The notes: a model not told the origin generated them from the sequence alone. DNA of 64,000 bases from Paucibacter_B soli (GCF_037482845.1 NZ_JBBHJW010000003.1:1-64000); one strand, 5' to 3'; counted from the stretch's first letter, positions 16,291 to 25,640 are shown. Made by a program: numbers and translations.

Positions 16291-17319
16291 CTACTTCTGC
16301 GACAGCGCGTTGCTGACCATGCGCGAGGTGATGTCGACGATCTGGATCATGCGGTCGTAGGCCATGCGGGTGGGGCCGATCACGCCCAGGGTGCCCACCA
16401 GCTGGCCATCCACCTCGTAGGGCGCGGAGACGATGGAGAGTTCCTCGAAGGGCACGACCTGGCTCTCGCCACCGATATAGATGCGCACGCCTTCGGCACG
16501 GCTGGAGACGTCGAGCAGGCGCATCAGCTGGGTCTTCTGCTCGAACATCTCGAACAGGCGCCGCAGGCTGCCCATGTCGTTGTTGAAATCCTGCACGGTG
16601 AGCAGGTTGCGCTCGCCGGAAATCACCACGCGCTCTTCCTCATGCTCCAGCGCCTCGGTGCCGACCTGCACGGCGGTATTCATCAGCACGCCGATCTCGC
16701 CCTTCAGCGCATCCACTTCGCTCCTCAGGCGCTCGCGCACCGCCTCCAGGGTGAGGCCGGCGTAATGGGCGTTGAGGCGGTTGCTGGCCTCGGCCAGCTC
16801 GGCCTGGTTGAGGTCCTGCGCGGTGAAGATCACGCGGTTCTGCACATCGCCGTCGGGCGACACCATGATCACCAGCACGCGCCGCTCGCCCAGGCGCAGG
16901 AATTCGATATGGTGGAACACGCTGGGCTTGCGCGGCGCGGTCACCACGCCGACAAAGCTCGACAGGCTGGACAGCAGATGCGCGGCGCTGGCGATCACGC
17001 GCTGCGGCTGGTCGGGCTGCAGCTGCGTCTCGATCGGCCGCGCGTCCGCGCCCAGCAGGGCCGGCTGCGCGGTCAGCATGGTGTCGACGAAGAGGCGGTA
17101 GCCGCGCGCGGTGGGAATGCGGCCGGCACTGGTGTGCGGGCTGGCGATCAGGCCCAGCTCCTCCAGATCGGCCATCACATTGCGTATCGTCGCGGGCGAG
17201 AGCTCCAGCCCCGATGCCTTGGACAGCGTGCGCGAACCCACGGGCTGACCGTCCGCGATATAGCGTTCGACCAGGGTTTTCAGCAGTGATTTGGAGCGCT
17301 CGTCGAGCATGGCTTTCAT
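16291..17319 (-). CDS. hrcA: Heat-inducible transcription repressor HrcA
   Basis: A repressor of about 342 residues that binds CIRCE elements of chaperone genes. The N-terminal winged helix includes MLDERSKSLLKTLVERYIAD, GQPVGSRTLSK and ATIRNVMADLEELGL. The C-terminal region has VGTLGVIGPTRMAYDRMI, diagnostic of HrcA. The start could be ATG 17319 or ATG 17310; a longer frame exists but would overlap nadK. It is divergent from nadK. I see no CIRCE element in the 60 bp gap, so autoregulation through CIRCE is not evident. Confidence 0.93.
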   Translation of the reverse strand: MKAMLDERSKSLLKTLVERYIADGQPVGSRTLSKASGLELSPATIRNVMADLEELGLIASPHTSAGRIPTARGYRLFVDTMLTAQPALLGADARPIETQLQPDQPQRVIASAAHLLSSLSSFVGVVTAPRKPSVFHHIEFLRLGERRVLVIMVSPDGDVQNRVIFTAQDLNQAELAEASNRLNAHYAGLTLEAVRERLRSEVDALKGEIGVLMNTAVQVGTEALEHEEERVVISGERNLLTVQDFNNDMGSLRRLFEMFEQKTQLMRLLDVSSRAEGVRIYIGGESQVVPFEELSIVSAPYEVDGQLVGTLGVIGPTRMAYDRMIQIVDITSRMVSNALSQK

Positions 17320-17379
17320 TGTACGGACAGGCCCGCCGGGTCCCGCAAGTGCTCGCAACCCTGTGGTGTAATTCTGCGC

Positions 17380-18255
17380 ATGGCCAAGCGATTCCGTCAT
17401 GTGGCGTTAGTGGGCAAGCACCAGGCCAGGGGCATACGCCCTGTGCTTGAGGAGATTGCCGAGTTCGTGGCCGGCCTCGGCCTGGATGTCTCGCTGGAGC
17501 GCGAGACCGCGCTGAACACCGGCATCACCGCTTTTGACGCCCTCTCCAACGATGAATTGGGCCGCGAATGCGACCTGGCCATCGTGGTCGGCGGCGACGG
17601 CACCATGCTGGGCTTTGCCCGCGAGATGGCAAGACATGGCACCCCGCTGGTGGGCATCAACCAGGGCCGGCTCGGCTTCATCACCGATATCTCGATCGAG
17701 CGCTTTCGCGAGGCGCTCGAGCCCATCCTGGCCGGCACCTATGAAAAAGAGCAGCGCGCCATGCTGGAGGGCGCGGTCTGGCGCGATGAGCGCATCATCT
17801 TCGAGGGCCTGGCCCTCAACGACGTGGTGGTGAGCCGCGGCGCCACCGCCTCGATGGTGGAGCTGCGCGTGGACGTGGGCGACGAGTTCGTCGCCAATCT
17901 GCGCGCCGACGGCATCATCGTCGCCTCGCCCACCGGCTCCACCGCCTATTCGCTCTCGGCCGGCGGGCCCATCCTGCATCCCAGCATAGGCGGCTGGGTG
18001 CTGGTGCCGATCGCCTCGCACACGCTCTCCAACCGCCCCATCGTGCTACCCGACCTGGGCGAGATCCGGCTGGAGATCGTCGCCGGCCGCGATGCCAGCG
18101 TGAATTTCGATATGCAGAGCCTGGCCAGCCTGCTGCACGGCGACTGCATCACCGTGCGGCGCTCCAAGCACAAGGTCTGCTTCCTGCATCCCACCGGCTG
18201 GAGCTATTACGCCACGCTGCGCCGCAAGCTGCGCTGGTACGAGGGAGTGAGCTGA
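17380..18255 (+). CDS. nadK: NAD kinase
   Basis: A cytosolic enzyme of 291 residues that phosphorylates NAD to NADP. It has VVGGDGTMLGFAR with the GGDGT motif (~70), GINQGRLGFITDIS, and SPTGSTAYSLSAGGPI (the NE/D-GST region). It heads a plus-strand run nadK-recN-rapZ in which each stop overlaps the next start. The ATG at 17380 matches the family N-terminus (RFRHVALVGK). Confidence 0.95.
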   Translation: MAKRFRHVALVGKHQARGIRPVLEEIAEFVAGLGLDVSLERETALNTGITAFDALSNDELGRECDLAIVVGGDGTMLGFAREMARHGTPLVGINQGRLGFITDISIERFREALEPILAGTYEKEQRAMLEGAVWRDERIIFEGLALNDVVVSRGATASMVELRVDVGDEFVANLRADGIIVASPTGSTAYSLSAGGPILHPSIGGWVLVPIASHTLSNRPIVLPDLGEIRLEIVAGRDASVNFDMQSLASLLHGDCITVRRSKHKVCFLHPTGWSYYATLRRKLRWYEGVS

Positions 18256-19949
18256 TGCTCAGGCGCTTGAGTCTCAGGGATTTCGTCATCGTGCCCGAAC
18301 TGGAGCTGGACTTCGGCGCGGGCTTCGCGGTGCTTACCGGCGAGACCGGCGCCGGCAAGTCCATCCTGATCGACGCCCTGCAGCTGGCGCTGGGCAGCCG
18401 CGGCGATGCCGGCGTGGTGCGCGAGGGCGCGGCGCGGGCCGAGATCACGGCCGAGTTCGACCGCCCCGCCGCCCTGCACGACTGGCTCGGCGAGGCCGGC
18501 TTTGATGGCGACGACGATGGCCTGCTGCTGCTGCGCCGTGTCATCGACGCGCAGGGCAAGAGCCGCGCCTGGATCAATGGCAGCGCCGCCACGGTGGCGC
18601 AGCTGCGCGAGCTGGCCGATGCCCTGCTGGACATCCACGGCCAGCATGCCTGGCAAGGCCTGACCCGCGCGCCCGCGGTGCGCGCGCTGCTGGACGGTTA
18701 TGCCGGCATCGACGCCGTGCCGGTGGCCAGGACCTATGCCGAATGGAAGCGGGCCAGCGAGGGCCTTGAGGCGGCGCAGGCGCGCCAGGGCGAGCTGGCG
18801 CGCGAGCATGAGCGCCTGAGCTGGCAGATCGGCGAGCTCGATCGCCTCGCGCCCGGCGCCGATGAATGGGATGAGCTCAACGCCGAGCACCAGCGGCTCG
18901 CGCATGCGCAGTCGCTGATGGATGCGGCGCGCAAGGCGCTGGACGCGCTCAGCGAGGCCGAGCTCAATGCCGAGGGCCTGACGCAGCGAGCGCTGGATGA
19001 TCTGCAGGACGTGCTGGCCTACGACGCGCGCCTGCAGCCCGCCGTCGAGGCCTTGCAGGGCGTGCAGGCGCAGCTGCAGGACGCCACGCACACGCTCAGC
19101 GCCTATCTGCACGGCGCCGACATGGAGCCCGAACGCCTGCAGGAGCTGGACGAGCGCCTCTCCGCCTGGGTGGCGCTGGCGCGCCGCTACCGGCGCCAGC
19201 CGGCCGAACTGCCGGCCCTGCTGCTGGAGTGGAAGCAGGAGCTGGCGGCGCTGGACGCCGCCAGCGATCTGGCCGGCCTGCAGGCCGCGCAAGACCTGGC
19301 ACGCGGCAACTACCAACTCGAGGCCGAGCGGCTCAGCGCCGCGCGCGCCAAGGCGGCGCCGCAGCTCGCGGCCGCCGTCACCCAGGCCATGCAGCTGCTG
19401 GGCATGGCCGGCGGCAGCTTCGAGATTGCGCTGATCAAGCAGGAACAGGCACAGAGCTTCGGGCAGGAGTCGGCCGAATTCCTGGTGGCTGGGCACGCCG
19501 GCAGCACGCCGCGGCCGCTGGCCAAGGTGGCCTCGGGCGGCGAACTCTCGCGCATCGCGCTGGCGATCGCCGTCACCACCTGCCAGCAGCAGGACAGCGG
19601 CGCCGGCACCCTGATCTTTGACGAGATCGATGCCGGCGTGGGCGGCGCGGTGGCCGAAACCGTGGGCCGGTTGATGAAGCAGCTGGGGCGCGAGCGCCAG
19701 GTGCTGGCCGTCACCCATCTGCCCCAGGTGGCCGCCTGCGCCGACCAGCATTTCGTCGTCTCCAAGGCCTTGCGCGCCGGCATCACCTGCAGCGATGTGC
19801 AGCCGGTGCATGGCGAGGCGCGTGTGGCCGAGATCGCCCGCATGCTCGGCGGCGAGCGTCTCTCGTCCACCAGCATTGCGCATGCGCAGGAGATGCTGGA
19901 TCTCTCCAACACCGGCGCGCCGGCGCGCAGCAAGAAGGCCAGGTCATGA
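18255..19949 (+). CDS. recN: DNA repair protein RecN
   Basis: A 564-residue SMC-like ATPase of double-strand-break repair. Walker A GETGAGKSILIDAL is at ~29, a long Ala/Glu/Arg-rich coiled coil fills the middle (~150-370), and Walker B with the D-loop region is LIFDEIDAGVGG (~455), followed by QVLAVTHLPQVAA. The start overlaps the nadK stop by one base (TGATG) and the stop overlaps rapZ as ATGA, so translation is likely coupled. Confidence 0.94.
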   Translation: MLRRLSLRDFVIVPELELDFGAGFAVLTGETGAGKSILIDALQLALGSRGDAGVVREGAARAEITAEFDRPAALHDWLGEAGFDGDDDGLLLLRRVIDAQGKSRAWINGSAATVAQLRELADALLDIHGQHAWQGLTRAPAVRALLDGYAGIDAVPVARTYAEWKRASEGLEAAQARQGELAREHERLSWQIGELDRLAPGADEWDELNAEHQRLAHAQSLMDAARKALDALSEAELNAEGLTQRALDDLQDVLAYDARLQPAVEALQGVQAQLQDATHTLSAYLHGADMEPERLQELDERLSAWVALARRYRRQPAELPALLLEWKQELAALDAASDLAGLQAAQDLARGNYQLEAERLSAARAKAAPQLAAAVTQAMQLLGMAGGSFEIALIKQEQAQSFGQESAEFLVAGHAGSTPRPLAKVASGGELSRIALAIAVTTCQQQDSGAGTLIFDEIDAGVGGAVAETVGRLMKQLGRERQVLAVTHLPQVAACADQHFVVSKALRAGITCSDVQPVHGEARVAEIARMLGGERLSSTSIAHAQEMLDLSNTGAPARSKKARS

Positions 19950-20851
19950 GCAGCAAGCGGGGATTTGCGCCGAAGTCGCCGCCGCAAAGCGATGTGGTGC
20001 TGGTCACGGGCGTGTCGGGCGGCGGCAAGTCCATCGCCATGCATGCGCTGGAGGACGCCGGCTTCTTCTGCGTGGACAACCTGCCACCCGAGCTGCTGCT
20101 GGAGTTCCTGACGCTGGAAAAGCAGCGCGGCCAGCGCCGCGTCGCGATCGCGGTGGACGTGCGCAGCGCCGGCTCGCTGCCGCATCTGCTGCCGCTCATC
20201 AAGCAATTGCGCGGCGAGGGCGTGGGCCTGCGCTCGATCTTTCTGGACGCCAATACCGACACCCTGATGCGGCGCTTCTCCGAAACGCGCCGCCCGCATC
20301 CGCTGCGCCAGGCCCAGCAGGACGGCGAGGACGCGCACCGCATGCTGCTGGACGCGATCGAGCTGGAGCGCGAGCTGCTGGCGGCGCTGCGCGTGGAGTC
20401 AACCGTGATCGACACCAGCCAGCTGCGGCCCGCGCAATTGCGCGCCTGGGTGCGCGATCTGGTGGTAGTGAGCGGCACCTCGCTGACCCTGGTGTTCGAG
20501 TCCTTCGCCTTCAAGCATGGCGTGCCCAGCGATGCCGATTTCGTGTTCGACGTGCGCGTGCTGCCCAACCCCTATTACGACCGCGAGCTGCGCCCGCTCA
20601 CCGGCCGCGACGCACCGGTGGCCGAGTATCTGGAGGCCCAGCCCGAGGTGCGCCTGATGCTGGGCCAGATCGGCGCCTTCATCTCGCAATGGCTGCCCAA
20701 TTTCGCGGCCGACCAGCGCAGCTACCTGACCGTGGCCATCGGTTGCACCGGCGGCCAGCACCGTTCGGTCTATCTGGTGGAAACGCTCACCAAGCAGTTC
20801 GCCTACCATGGCCAGGTGCTCAAGCGGCACCGCGAGCTGGACGCCAAATAG
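19946..20851 (+). CDS. rapZ: RNase adapter protein RapZ
   Basis: A 301-residue nucleotide-binding protein. In E. coli RapZ guides RNase E to the small RNA GlmZ and so controls amino-sugar synthesis. Walker A GVSGGGKSIAMHALED is near residue 22 and the C-terminal motif is VAIGCTGGQHRSVYLVETL. Here it lies in a nadK-recN-rapZ run, not beside ptsN or hprK genes. GlmZ is not known in betaproteobacteria, so the RNA target may differ. Confidence 0.93.
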   Translation: MSSKRGFAPKSPPQSDVVLVTGVSGGGKSIAMHALEDAGFFCVDNLPPELLLEFLTLEKQRGQRRVAIAVDVRSAGSLPHLLPLIKQLRGEGVGLRSIFLDANTDTLMRRFSETRRPHPLRQAQQDGEDAHRMLLDAIELERELLAALRVESTVIDTSQLRPAQLRAWVRDLVVVSGTSLTLVFESFAFKHGVPSDADFVFDVRVLPNPYYDRELRPLTGRDAPVAEYLEAQPEVRLMLGQIGAFISQWLPNFAADQRSYLTVAIGCTGGQHRSVYLVETLTKQFAYHGQVLKRHRELDAK

Positions 20852-20874
20852 AGCCTGGCCTGCCCCGGCCCGGC

Positions 20875-21183
20875 TCAGCCCACCTGCTCGTCCTGCAGCA
20901 GCAGGACCATGGCCACCACCGAGACCACCGGGAACAGTATCACCATGCCCAACAGCCAGGGCAGCACGCGCCGGCCGGCATGCTTGAGGGCCACGCCCAC
21001 GAAGCTGATATGGGCGATCACGCAAACCGCCAGGCCCAGGCCCCACAGGGTGGCCTTGGCGCCGTCGACCTCGTCCATATTGGCCACCGAGATCAGAAAC
21101 CACAGGCAGGTGGCGCCCGCAAGGGCCGCCACCACGGCCGATTCGATCGCGCTCTTGACGGCGGGCTTGGCATTGCTGTGCAT
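20875..21183 (-). CDS. Small inner-membrane protein of unknown function
   Basis: A 102-residue protein with three predicted membrane segments: VVAALAGATCLWFLISVA, ATLWGLGLAVCVIAHISFVGVA and LPWLLGMVILFPVVSVVAMV. The end is acidic (LLLQDEQVG). I do not recognise a family. The ATG at 21183 gives a sensible N-terminus (MHSNAKPAVKSAIESAVV), though no good ribosome site is visible. It lies downstream of mutY on the same strand and converges on rapZ. Confidence 0.65.
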   Translation of the reverse strand: MHSNAKPAVKSAIESAVVAALAGATCLWFLISVANMDEVDGAKATLWGLGLAVCVIAHISFVGVALKHAGRRVLPWLLGMVILFPVVSVVAMVLLLQDEQVG

Positions 21184-21236
21184 GGTGTTGGGGTGGGCTG
21201 TCGCGGGGCGCCACAGCATACGCCATCCATGCACCA

Positions 21237-22292
21237 TCAATCCAGCAGGCGCTTGAGCGGCGCCGGCAGCGCATAACTGGCCAGGCGCTCGCGCGCCACC
21301 CAGACACCGCCGCTCAGTTCGGGCGCCGGCCCCGCCACTTCGGCGCGGCGCGGATGCAGCACCCAGTCCAGATGCGTCAGCGCATGCTGGATCACCGGCA
21401 TCACCTCGGCGCTGGCGCCCAGGCCGGCAAGTCCCTCCAGCTGGCGCTGCAGCGCGGCCTCGTCGTCGAACAGCGGCAAGGTCCACAGCCCCGCCCACAC
21501 GCCCGTGGCCGGCCGCTGTTCGAGCCAGATGCGGCCCTCATGCTCCAGCCACAACCACCAGTTCTCGCGCCGGCTGCGCTTGAGCTTGCGCGTCTTGACG
21601 GGCAGGCGCTGCGGCTCGCCCTGGGCGCGCGCCAGGCACAGCTCGCTCACCGGGCAGAGCAGGCATTGCGGCGTGCGCACGCCGCACAGGCTGGCGCCCA
21701 GGTCCATCAGGCCCTGGGTGTAGCTGGCCATATCGGCGCTGGCGGGCAGCAGCTCGGTGGCGCGCTGCCACAGCAGCTTTTCCTGCGCCGCGCTGGCCAG
21801 GTCGCCCTCGAACGCCAACAGACGCGAAAGCACCCGCTTGACGTTGCCGTCCAGGATCGCGACGCGCTCGCCAAAGCAGAACGAGGCCACCGCCGCGGCG
21901 GTGGAGCGGCCTATGCCGGGCAGGGTCTGCAGGAGCTCGGCGCTGCGCGGAAACTCGCCGCCGTAACGCTCGCACACCGCCTGCGCGCAGCGGTGCAGAT
22001 TGCGCGCACGGCTGTAATAGCCCAGGCCCGCCCACAGGGTCAGCACCTCGTCCAGCGGCGCCGCGGCCAGCTCGCGCACGCTGGGGAAGCTGGCGAGAAA
22101 GCGCTGGTAATAGCCCAGCACCGTGCTCACCTGGGTCTGCTGCAACATGATCTCGGACAGCCAGACGCGGTAGGGATCGCGCGTGTTCTGCCAGGGCAGC
22201 GCATTGCGCCCATGGCTGCGCTGCCAGGCCACCAGGGTCGAGGCAAACAGGGCTTGGATCTCCGTGGGGCTGGGCTCGTCGTCTACTCTCAT
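21237..22292 (-). CDS. mutY: A/G-specific adenine glycosylase MutY
   Basis: A 351-residue glycosylase that removes adenine mispaired with 8-oxoguanine. The catalytic Glu is in WLSEIMLQQTQV, the helix-hairpin-helix and catalytic Asp are in LPGIGRSTAAAVASFCFGER and VAILDGNVKRVLSR, and the [4Fe-4S] loop is CGVRTPQCLLCPVSELC with the expected C-x6-C-x2-C-x5-C spacing. The C-terminal NUDIX-like domain recognises 8-oxoG (WLEQRPATGVWAGLWTLP). It lies 47 bp downstream of mutM in the same direction, so the two GO-system glycosylases are coexpressed. Confidence 0.95.
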   Translation of the reverse strand: MRVDDEPSPTEIQALFASTLVAWQRSHGRNALPWQNTRDPYRVWLSEIMLQQTQVSTVLGYYQRFLASFPSVRELAAAPLDEVLTLWAGLGYYSRARNLHRCAQAVCERYGGEFPRSAELLQTLPGIGRSTAAAVASFCFGERVAILDGNVKRVLSRLLAFEGDLASAAQEKLLWQRATELLPASADMASYTQGLMDLGASLCGVRTPQCLLCPVSELCLARAQGEPQRLPVKTRKLKRSRRENWWLWLEHEGRIWLEQRPATGVWAGLWTLPLFDDEAALQRQLEGLAGLGASAEVMPVIQHALTHLDWVLHPRRAEVAGPAPELSGGVWVARERLASYALPAPLKRLLD

Positions 22293-22315
22293 GCGCGGCG
22301 CATGCTAGCCCAAGC

Positions 22316-22348
22316 TCAACGCTTCTCTCAACGCTTCTTTCAACGCTT
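22316..22348. repeat. 12-bp tandem repeat at the 3' end of mutM
   Basis: On the coding (minus) strand the unit AAGCGTTGARAG occurs almost three times, beginning in the last codons of mutM. Each unit reads Lys-Arg-stop in the mutM frame, so the gene ends in three in-frame stops spaced 12 bases apart. It looks like slippage duplication of the gene's end. Confidence 0.7.
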
Positions 22349-23158
22349 TTGGCAGGACGGGCAGAAATAGCTCGAACGCTGGCCCTGCACGATGCGGCGT
22401 ATCGGCGTGCCGCATGCCTGGCAGGGTGCACCCTCGCGCCCATAGACCTGGGCCTGCATCTGGAAGCTGCCGGCCACGCCATGTGCGTCCCTGAAGTCGC
22501 GCAACGTCGTGCCGCCCGCCTGCACCGCCTGTGCCAGGATCTCGCGCAGCGCCAGCGCCAGGCGGGCCGCACGCGGGCGGCTCAGGCGCTGCGCCTGCAG
22601 GCGCGGGTCTATGCCGGCGCGAAACAGCGCCTCGCAGGCGTAGATATTGCCGGCGCCCACCACGATGTCGCCCGCCAGCAGGGCCTGCTTGATGGCGACG
22701 CGCCGGCCGCTCAGGCCGGCATGCAGATGGGCGCCATCGAAGCGCGCGTCAAAGGGCTCCAGCCCCAGGCCGGCCAGCAGCTTGGCGGCCGGGTCGGCAT
22801 CCAGGGCATCCGACCAGACCACCGCACCAAAGCGGCGCGGATCGGTCAGGCGCAGGCTGCCGCGGTTGGTGAGCAATTCAAAATGGTCATGCGGCCCGGC
22901 GGGCGGGGCATGCTCGCAAAAAAAGGCCAGCGAGCCCGACATGCCCAGATGCAGCAGCAGCCCGCCCGGCTCCAGCGGCAACCAGAGGTATTTGCCGCGC
23001 CGCCGCACCTCGCCGACGCGCCGCCCCACCAGGCTTTGCGGCGCAATACCCAGCGGCCAGCGCAGTGGCTTACCCAGCCTGAGTTCGAGCACATGGGCGC
23101 CGGCAATCGCATCGGCAAAGCTGCGGCGCGTGACTTCGACTTCGGGCAATTCAGGCAT
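22340..23158 (-). CDS. mutM: Formamidopyrimidine-DNA glycosylase MutM (Fpg)
   Basis: A 272-residue bifunctional glycosylase/AP lyase for 8-oxoguanine and FaPy lesions. The catalytic N-terminus PELPEVEVTRR follows the initiator Met, the conserved Lys is in RRRGKYLWLPLE, the helix-two-turn-helix has GAGNIYACEALFRAGI, and the C-terminal zinc finger is CQACGTPIRRIVQG ending YFCPSCQKR. Paired with mutY. Divergent from the TPR gene. Confidence 0.95.
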   Translation of the reverse strand: MPELPEVEVTRRSFADAIAGAHVLELRLGKPLRWPLGIAPQSLVGRRVGEVRRRGKYLWLPLEPGGLLLHLGMSGSLAFFCEHAPPAGPHDHFELLTNRGSLRLTDPRRFGAVVWSDALDADPAAKLLAGLGLEPFDARFDGAHLHAGLSGRRVAIKQALLAGDIVVGAGNIYACEALFRAGIDPRLQAQRLSRPRAARLALALREILAQAVQAGGTTLRDFRDAHGVAGSFQMQAQVYGREGAPCQACGTPIRRIVQGQRSSYFCPSCQKR

Positions 23159-23241
23159 GACTCATGATACGAGCGAGCGCTTGCCTAGAATGCCCGCAAG
23201 GGCCAGGCCGCAGCGCGGGCCCATGTTCTCCAGGAGCCCGC

Positions 23242-25023
23242 ATGCCCGCCTCGAACCGCCGAACGCTCGCCAAACCCCTATGGGCGCCGGCCATACTGTC
23301 CGTCTTGATGGGCTGCGCCGCTCCGGCCTGGGCCGCCAGCGAGGCCGACTCACAGCCCGCCGCGGTCGTTAGCAACTCGGCGATGGATGCGCCGCTGTTC
23401 TACCAGCTGTTGATCGGCGAGCTGGAGCTCAATGCCGGCCAGGCCGGCACCGCCTACCAGGTGCTGCTGGACGCGGCGCGCCGCACCCAGGACCAGGCCC
23501 TGTTCAAGCGCGTCGTGAGCATTGCCCTGCAGGCCCGCGCCGGTGAGCAGGCGCTGATCGCCGCCAAGGCCTGGCGCGATGCTGCGCCCGATTCCATCGA
23601 CGCCCATCAATCGCTGCTGCAGCTGCTGGCCCTGCTCAACAAGCCGGCCGAGGCCGCCGCGCCGCTGAAAGCGCTGCTGGCGCTGACCCCGGCCGCGCAG
23701 CGCGGCGCGGTGCTGGCATCGCTGCCCCAGCTGTTCCAGCGCGCGCCCGAGCCCAAGCAGGTGCTGGCAGGCTTCAAGCCCGTGCTGCTTGCCGCCGCCC
23801 AGCAGGCCGACACCCGCATGATGGGCATGCTGGTGCTGGCCAAGCTGGAGCAGATGGCCGATGAGGTCGACGAGGCGATGACGCTGACCCGCAGCGCCGC
23901 TGCCGAATTCCCCGACGCCGAGGAGCCGCTGATCCTGGCCCTGGACCTGATGGGGCAGCGCGCCGAGGCCGAGGCCCTGGTCGGCTCGGCCCTTCAGGCA
24001 AAGCCCGACAACCATGGCCTGCGCCAGGCCTACGGCCGCGCCCTGGCACGCGCCCAGCGCCCGGCCGATGCCGCGCGCGAATTCCGCCTGCTGACCGAGC
24101 AAATGCCCGACAACCCCTCGTCCTGGCTGGCGCTGGGTTCGCTGGAGCTGGAACTGGGCCATGCCGAGGCGGCCGACGGCGCGCTGCGCAGTTTTCTGAA
24201 ACGGTTGGAGGGCGAGAACAAGGCGAACGAGCCCGAGCTCAGCGACGCCGGCAAGGATGCGCGTCAGCAGGCCTGGCTGCTGCTGGCCCAGGCCGCCGAG
24301 ATGCGCGGCGACCTGAAGGCGGCCGAGGCCTGGCTGCTGCGCGTGGATGCGCCGCAGCGCCAGACGGAAACCCAGCTGCGCCGCGCCTCGCTGCTGGCCA
24401 AGCAGGGCAAGCTGGCACAGGCGCGCCAGCTGATCCAGGCCCTGCCCGGCGAGCGCGAACAGGACCTGCGCGCCAAGCTGCTGGCCGAGGCCCAGCTGCT
24501 GCGCGATGCGCGCGAATGGGCGCCGGCGCTGGAGGTGCTGGACAAGGCCAGCGAGCGCTTCCCCGACGATGCCGACCTGATCTACGAGCGCTCGATGATG
24601 GCCGAGAAGCTCGGGCGCATGACCGAGATGGAGGCCTTGCTGCGCAAGGTGATCGAATTGCGCCCCAGCCATTACCACGCCTACAACGCACTGGGCTATT
24701 CGCTCGCCGATCGCAAGCAGCGCCTGCCCGAGGCGCGTGAGCTGATCGCCAAGGCGCTCAGCTTCGCGCCGCAGGAGCCCTTCATCGTCGACAGCATGGG
24801 CTGGGTCGAGTACCGCATGGGCAAGCTCGACGAAGCCGAGCGCCTGCTGCGCCAAGCCTATGGCTCGCGCCCCGACGCCGAAATCGCTGCCCACCTGGGC
24901 GAGGTCTTGTGGGCCGCCGGCCGGCACGACGAGGCCAAACGCATCTGGGCCGAGGGTACAAAGCGCGATCCCAGGAACGAGGCCCTGCGCGAAACCATGC
25001 AGCGCCTCAAAGCCAAGCCATGA
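23242..25023 (+). CDS. Tetratricopeptide-repeat protein, envelope-targeted
   Basis: A protein of 593 residues. The N-terminal hydrophobic leader (LWAPAILSVLMGCAAPAW) contains a possible lipobox (LMGC) or an AWA cleavage site, followed by many TPR units. Clear ones lie in the last third (HYHAYNALGYSLADRKQRLP, then FIVDSMGWVEYRMGKLDEAE). This arrangement, directly before lolB and ispE, is the usual betaproteobacterial one; the role is probably as a scaffold in envelope assembly. AGGAG lies 6 bases before the ATG. The stop overlaps the lolB ATG. Confidence 0.85.
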   Translation: MPASNRRTLAKPLWAPAILSVLMGCAAPAWAASEADSQPAAVVSNSAMDAPLFYQLLIGELELNAGQAGTAYQVLLDAARRTQDQALFKRVVSIALQARAGEQALIAAKAWRDAAPDSIDAHQSLLQLLALLNKPAEAAAPLKALLALTPAAQRGAVLASLPQLFQRAPEPKQVLAGFKPVLLAAAQQADTRMMGMLVLAKLEQMADEVDEAMTLTRSAAAEFPDAEEPLILALDLMGQRAEAEALVGSALQAKPDNHGLRQAYGRALARAQRPADAAREFRLLTEQMPDNPSSWLALGSLELELGHAEAADGALRSFLKRLEGENKANEPELSDAGKDARQQAWLLLAQAAEMRGDLKAAEAWLLRVDAPQRQTETQLRRASLLAKQGKLAQARQLIQALPGEREQDLRAKLLAEAQLLRDAREWAPALEVLDKASERFPDDADLIYERSMMAEKLGRMTEMEALLRKVIELRPSHYHAYNALGYSLADRKQRLPEARELIAKALSFAPQEPFIVDSMGWVEYRMGKLDEAERLLRQAYGSRPDAEIAAHLGEVLWAAGRHDEAKRIWAEGTKRDPRNEALRETMQRLKAKP

Positions 25024-25640
25024 TCGCCCCCAGACCTGCCGCTTCGCGTCAGGCCCCCCGAGGGGGTCAAGCAAACTCGGGAGCGGCCCTTCGTTTGCTT
25101 GTGAGGCCCGCGCTCGCGCTTTGCGCCTGCCTAGCCCTGGTGGCCTGCGCCAGCGTGCCGCCGCAGCCACAAGCCTATCAGGCCCAGGCCGAAGACCTGC
25201 AGTTGAGCGGACGCCTGAGCGTGCAGGTGGCGGCACTCAACGGCGCGCGCGCCCAGGGCGGCAATGCCGGCTTCGAGCTGCAGGGCTCGGCCCTGGCCGG
25301 GCAGCTGGAGCTCAGCACGCCGCTGGGCAGCCTGCTGGCACGCGCGCGCTGGAACGGCAGCGAGGTGCTGCTGCAGACACCCAACGATGAGCGCCGCTTC
25401 GACGACCTCGACGCCCTCACCCGCGAACTGCTGGGCGAGGCCATTCCCATCGCCGCCATGTTCGACTGGCTGCAGGGCCGCCCCTGGCCGCAGGCCGCAC
25501 ATCGGCCCATTGGCGAGCAGGGCTTCATCCAACTTGGCTGGGCCGTGGATCTGAGTCGTTATGCCGAGGGCCTGATTGTGGCCAGGCGCAGCGCCGAACC
25601 CGAGGCCACGTTGCGTGTGCGCCTCGACCCCAAACCCTGA
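25020..25640 (+). CDS. lolB: Outer membrane lipoprotein insertase LolB
   Basis: The receptor that takes lipoproteins from LolA and places them in the outer membrane. The lipobox is ALVACAS, and the mature part has LSGRLSVQV near the start and FDWLQGRPWPQ and FIQLGWAVDLSRYAEG later, as in the family. The ATG at 25020 overlaps the TPR stop, but the 27 codons before the hydrophobic leader include a palindromic element (25038-25063). The true start may therefore be the GTG at 25101 (VRPALALCACLALVAC), which gives a normal-length lipoprotein signal. Followed by ispE after 20 bp. Confidence 0.83.
   Translation: MIAPRPAASRQAPRGGQANSGAALRLLVRPALALCACLALVACASVPPQPQAYQAQAEDLQLSGRLSVQVAALNGARAQGGNAGFELQGSALAGQLELSTPLGSLLARARWNGSEVLLQTPNDERRFDDLDALTRELLGEAIPIAAMFDWLQGRPWPQAAHRPIGEQGFIQLGWAVDLSRYAEGLIVARRSAEPEATLRVRLDPKP
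25038..25063. repeat. REP-like palindrome within the 5' end of the lolB frame
   Basis: GCTTCGCG followed by the hairpin GGCCCCCCGAGGGGGTC, similar to the intergenic elements at 1525 and 7914. It lies where the gap between the TPR gene and lolB would be if lolB starts at GTG 25101. Confidence 0.45.

Noticed and set aside
17320..17379. CIRCE element expected near hrcA
   Set aside because: No TTAGCACTC-N9-GAGTGCTAA-like repeat in the hrcA-nadK gap.
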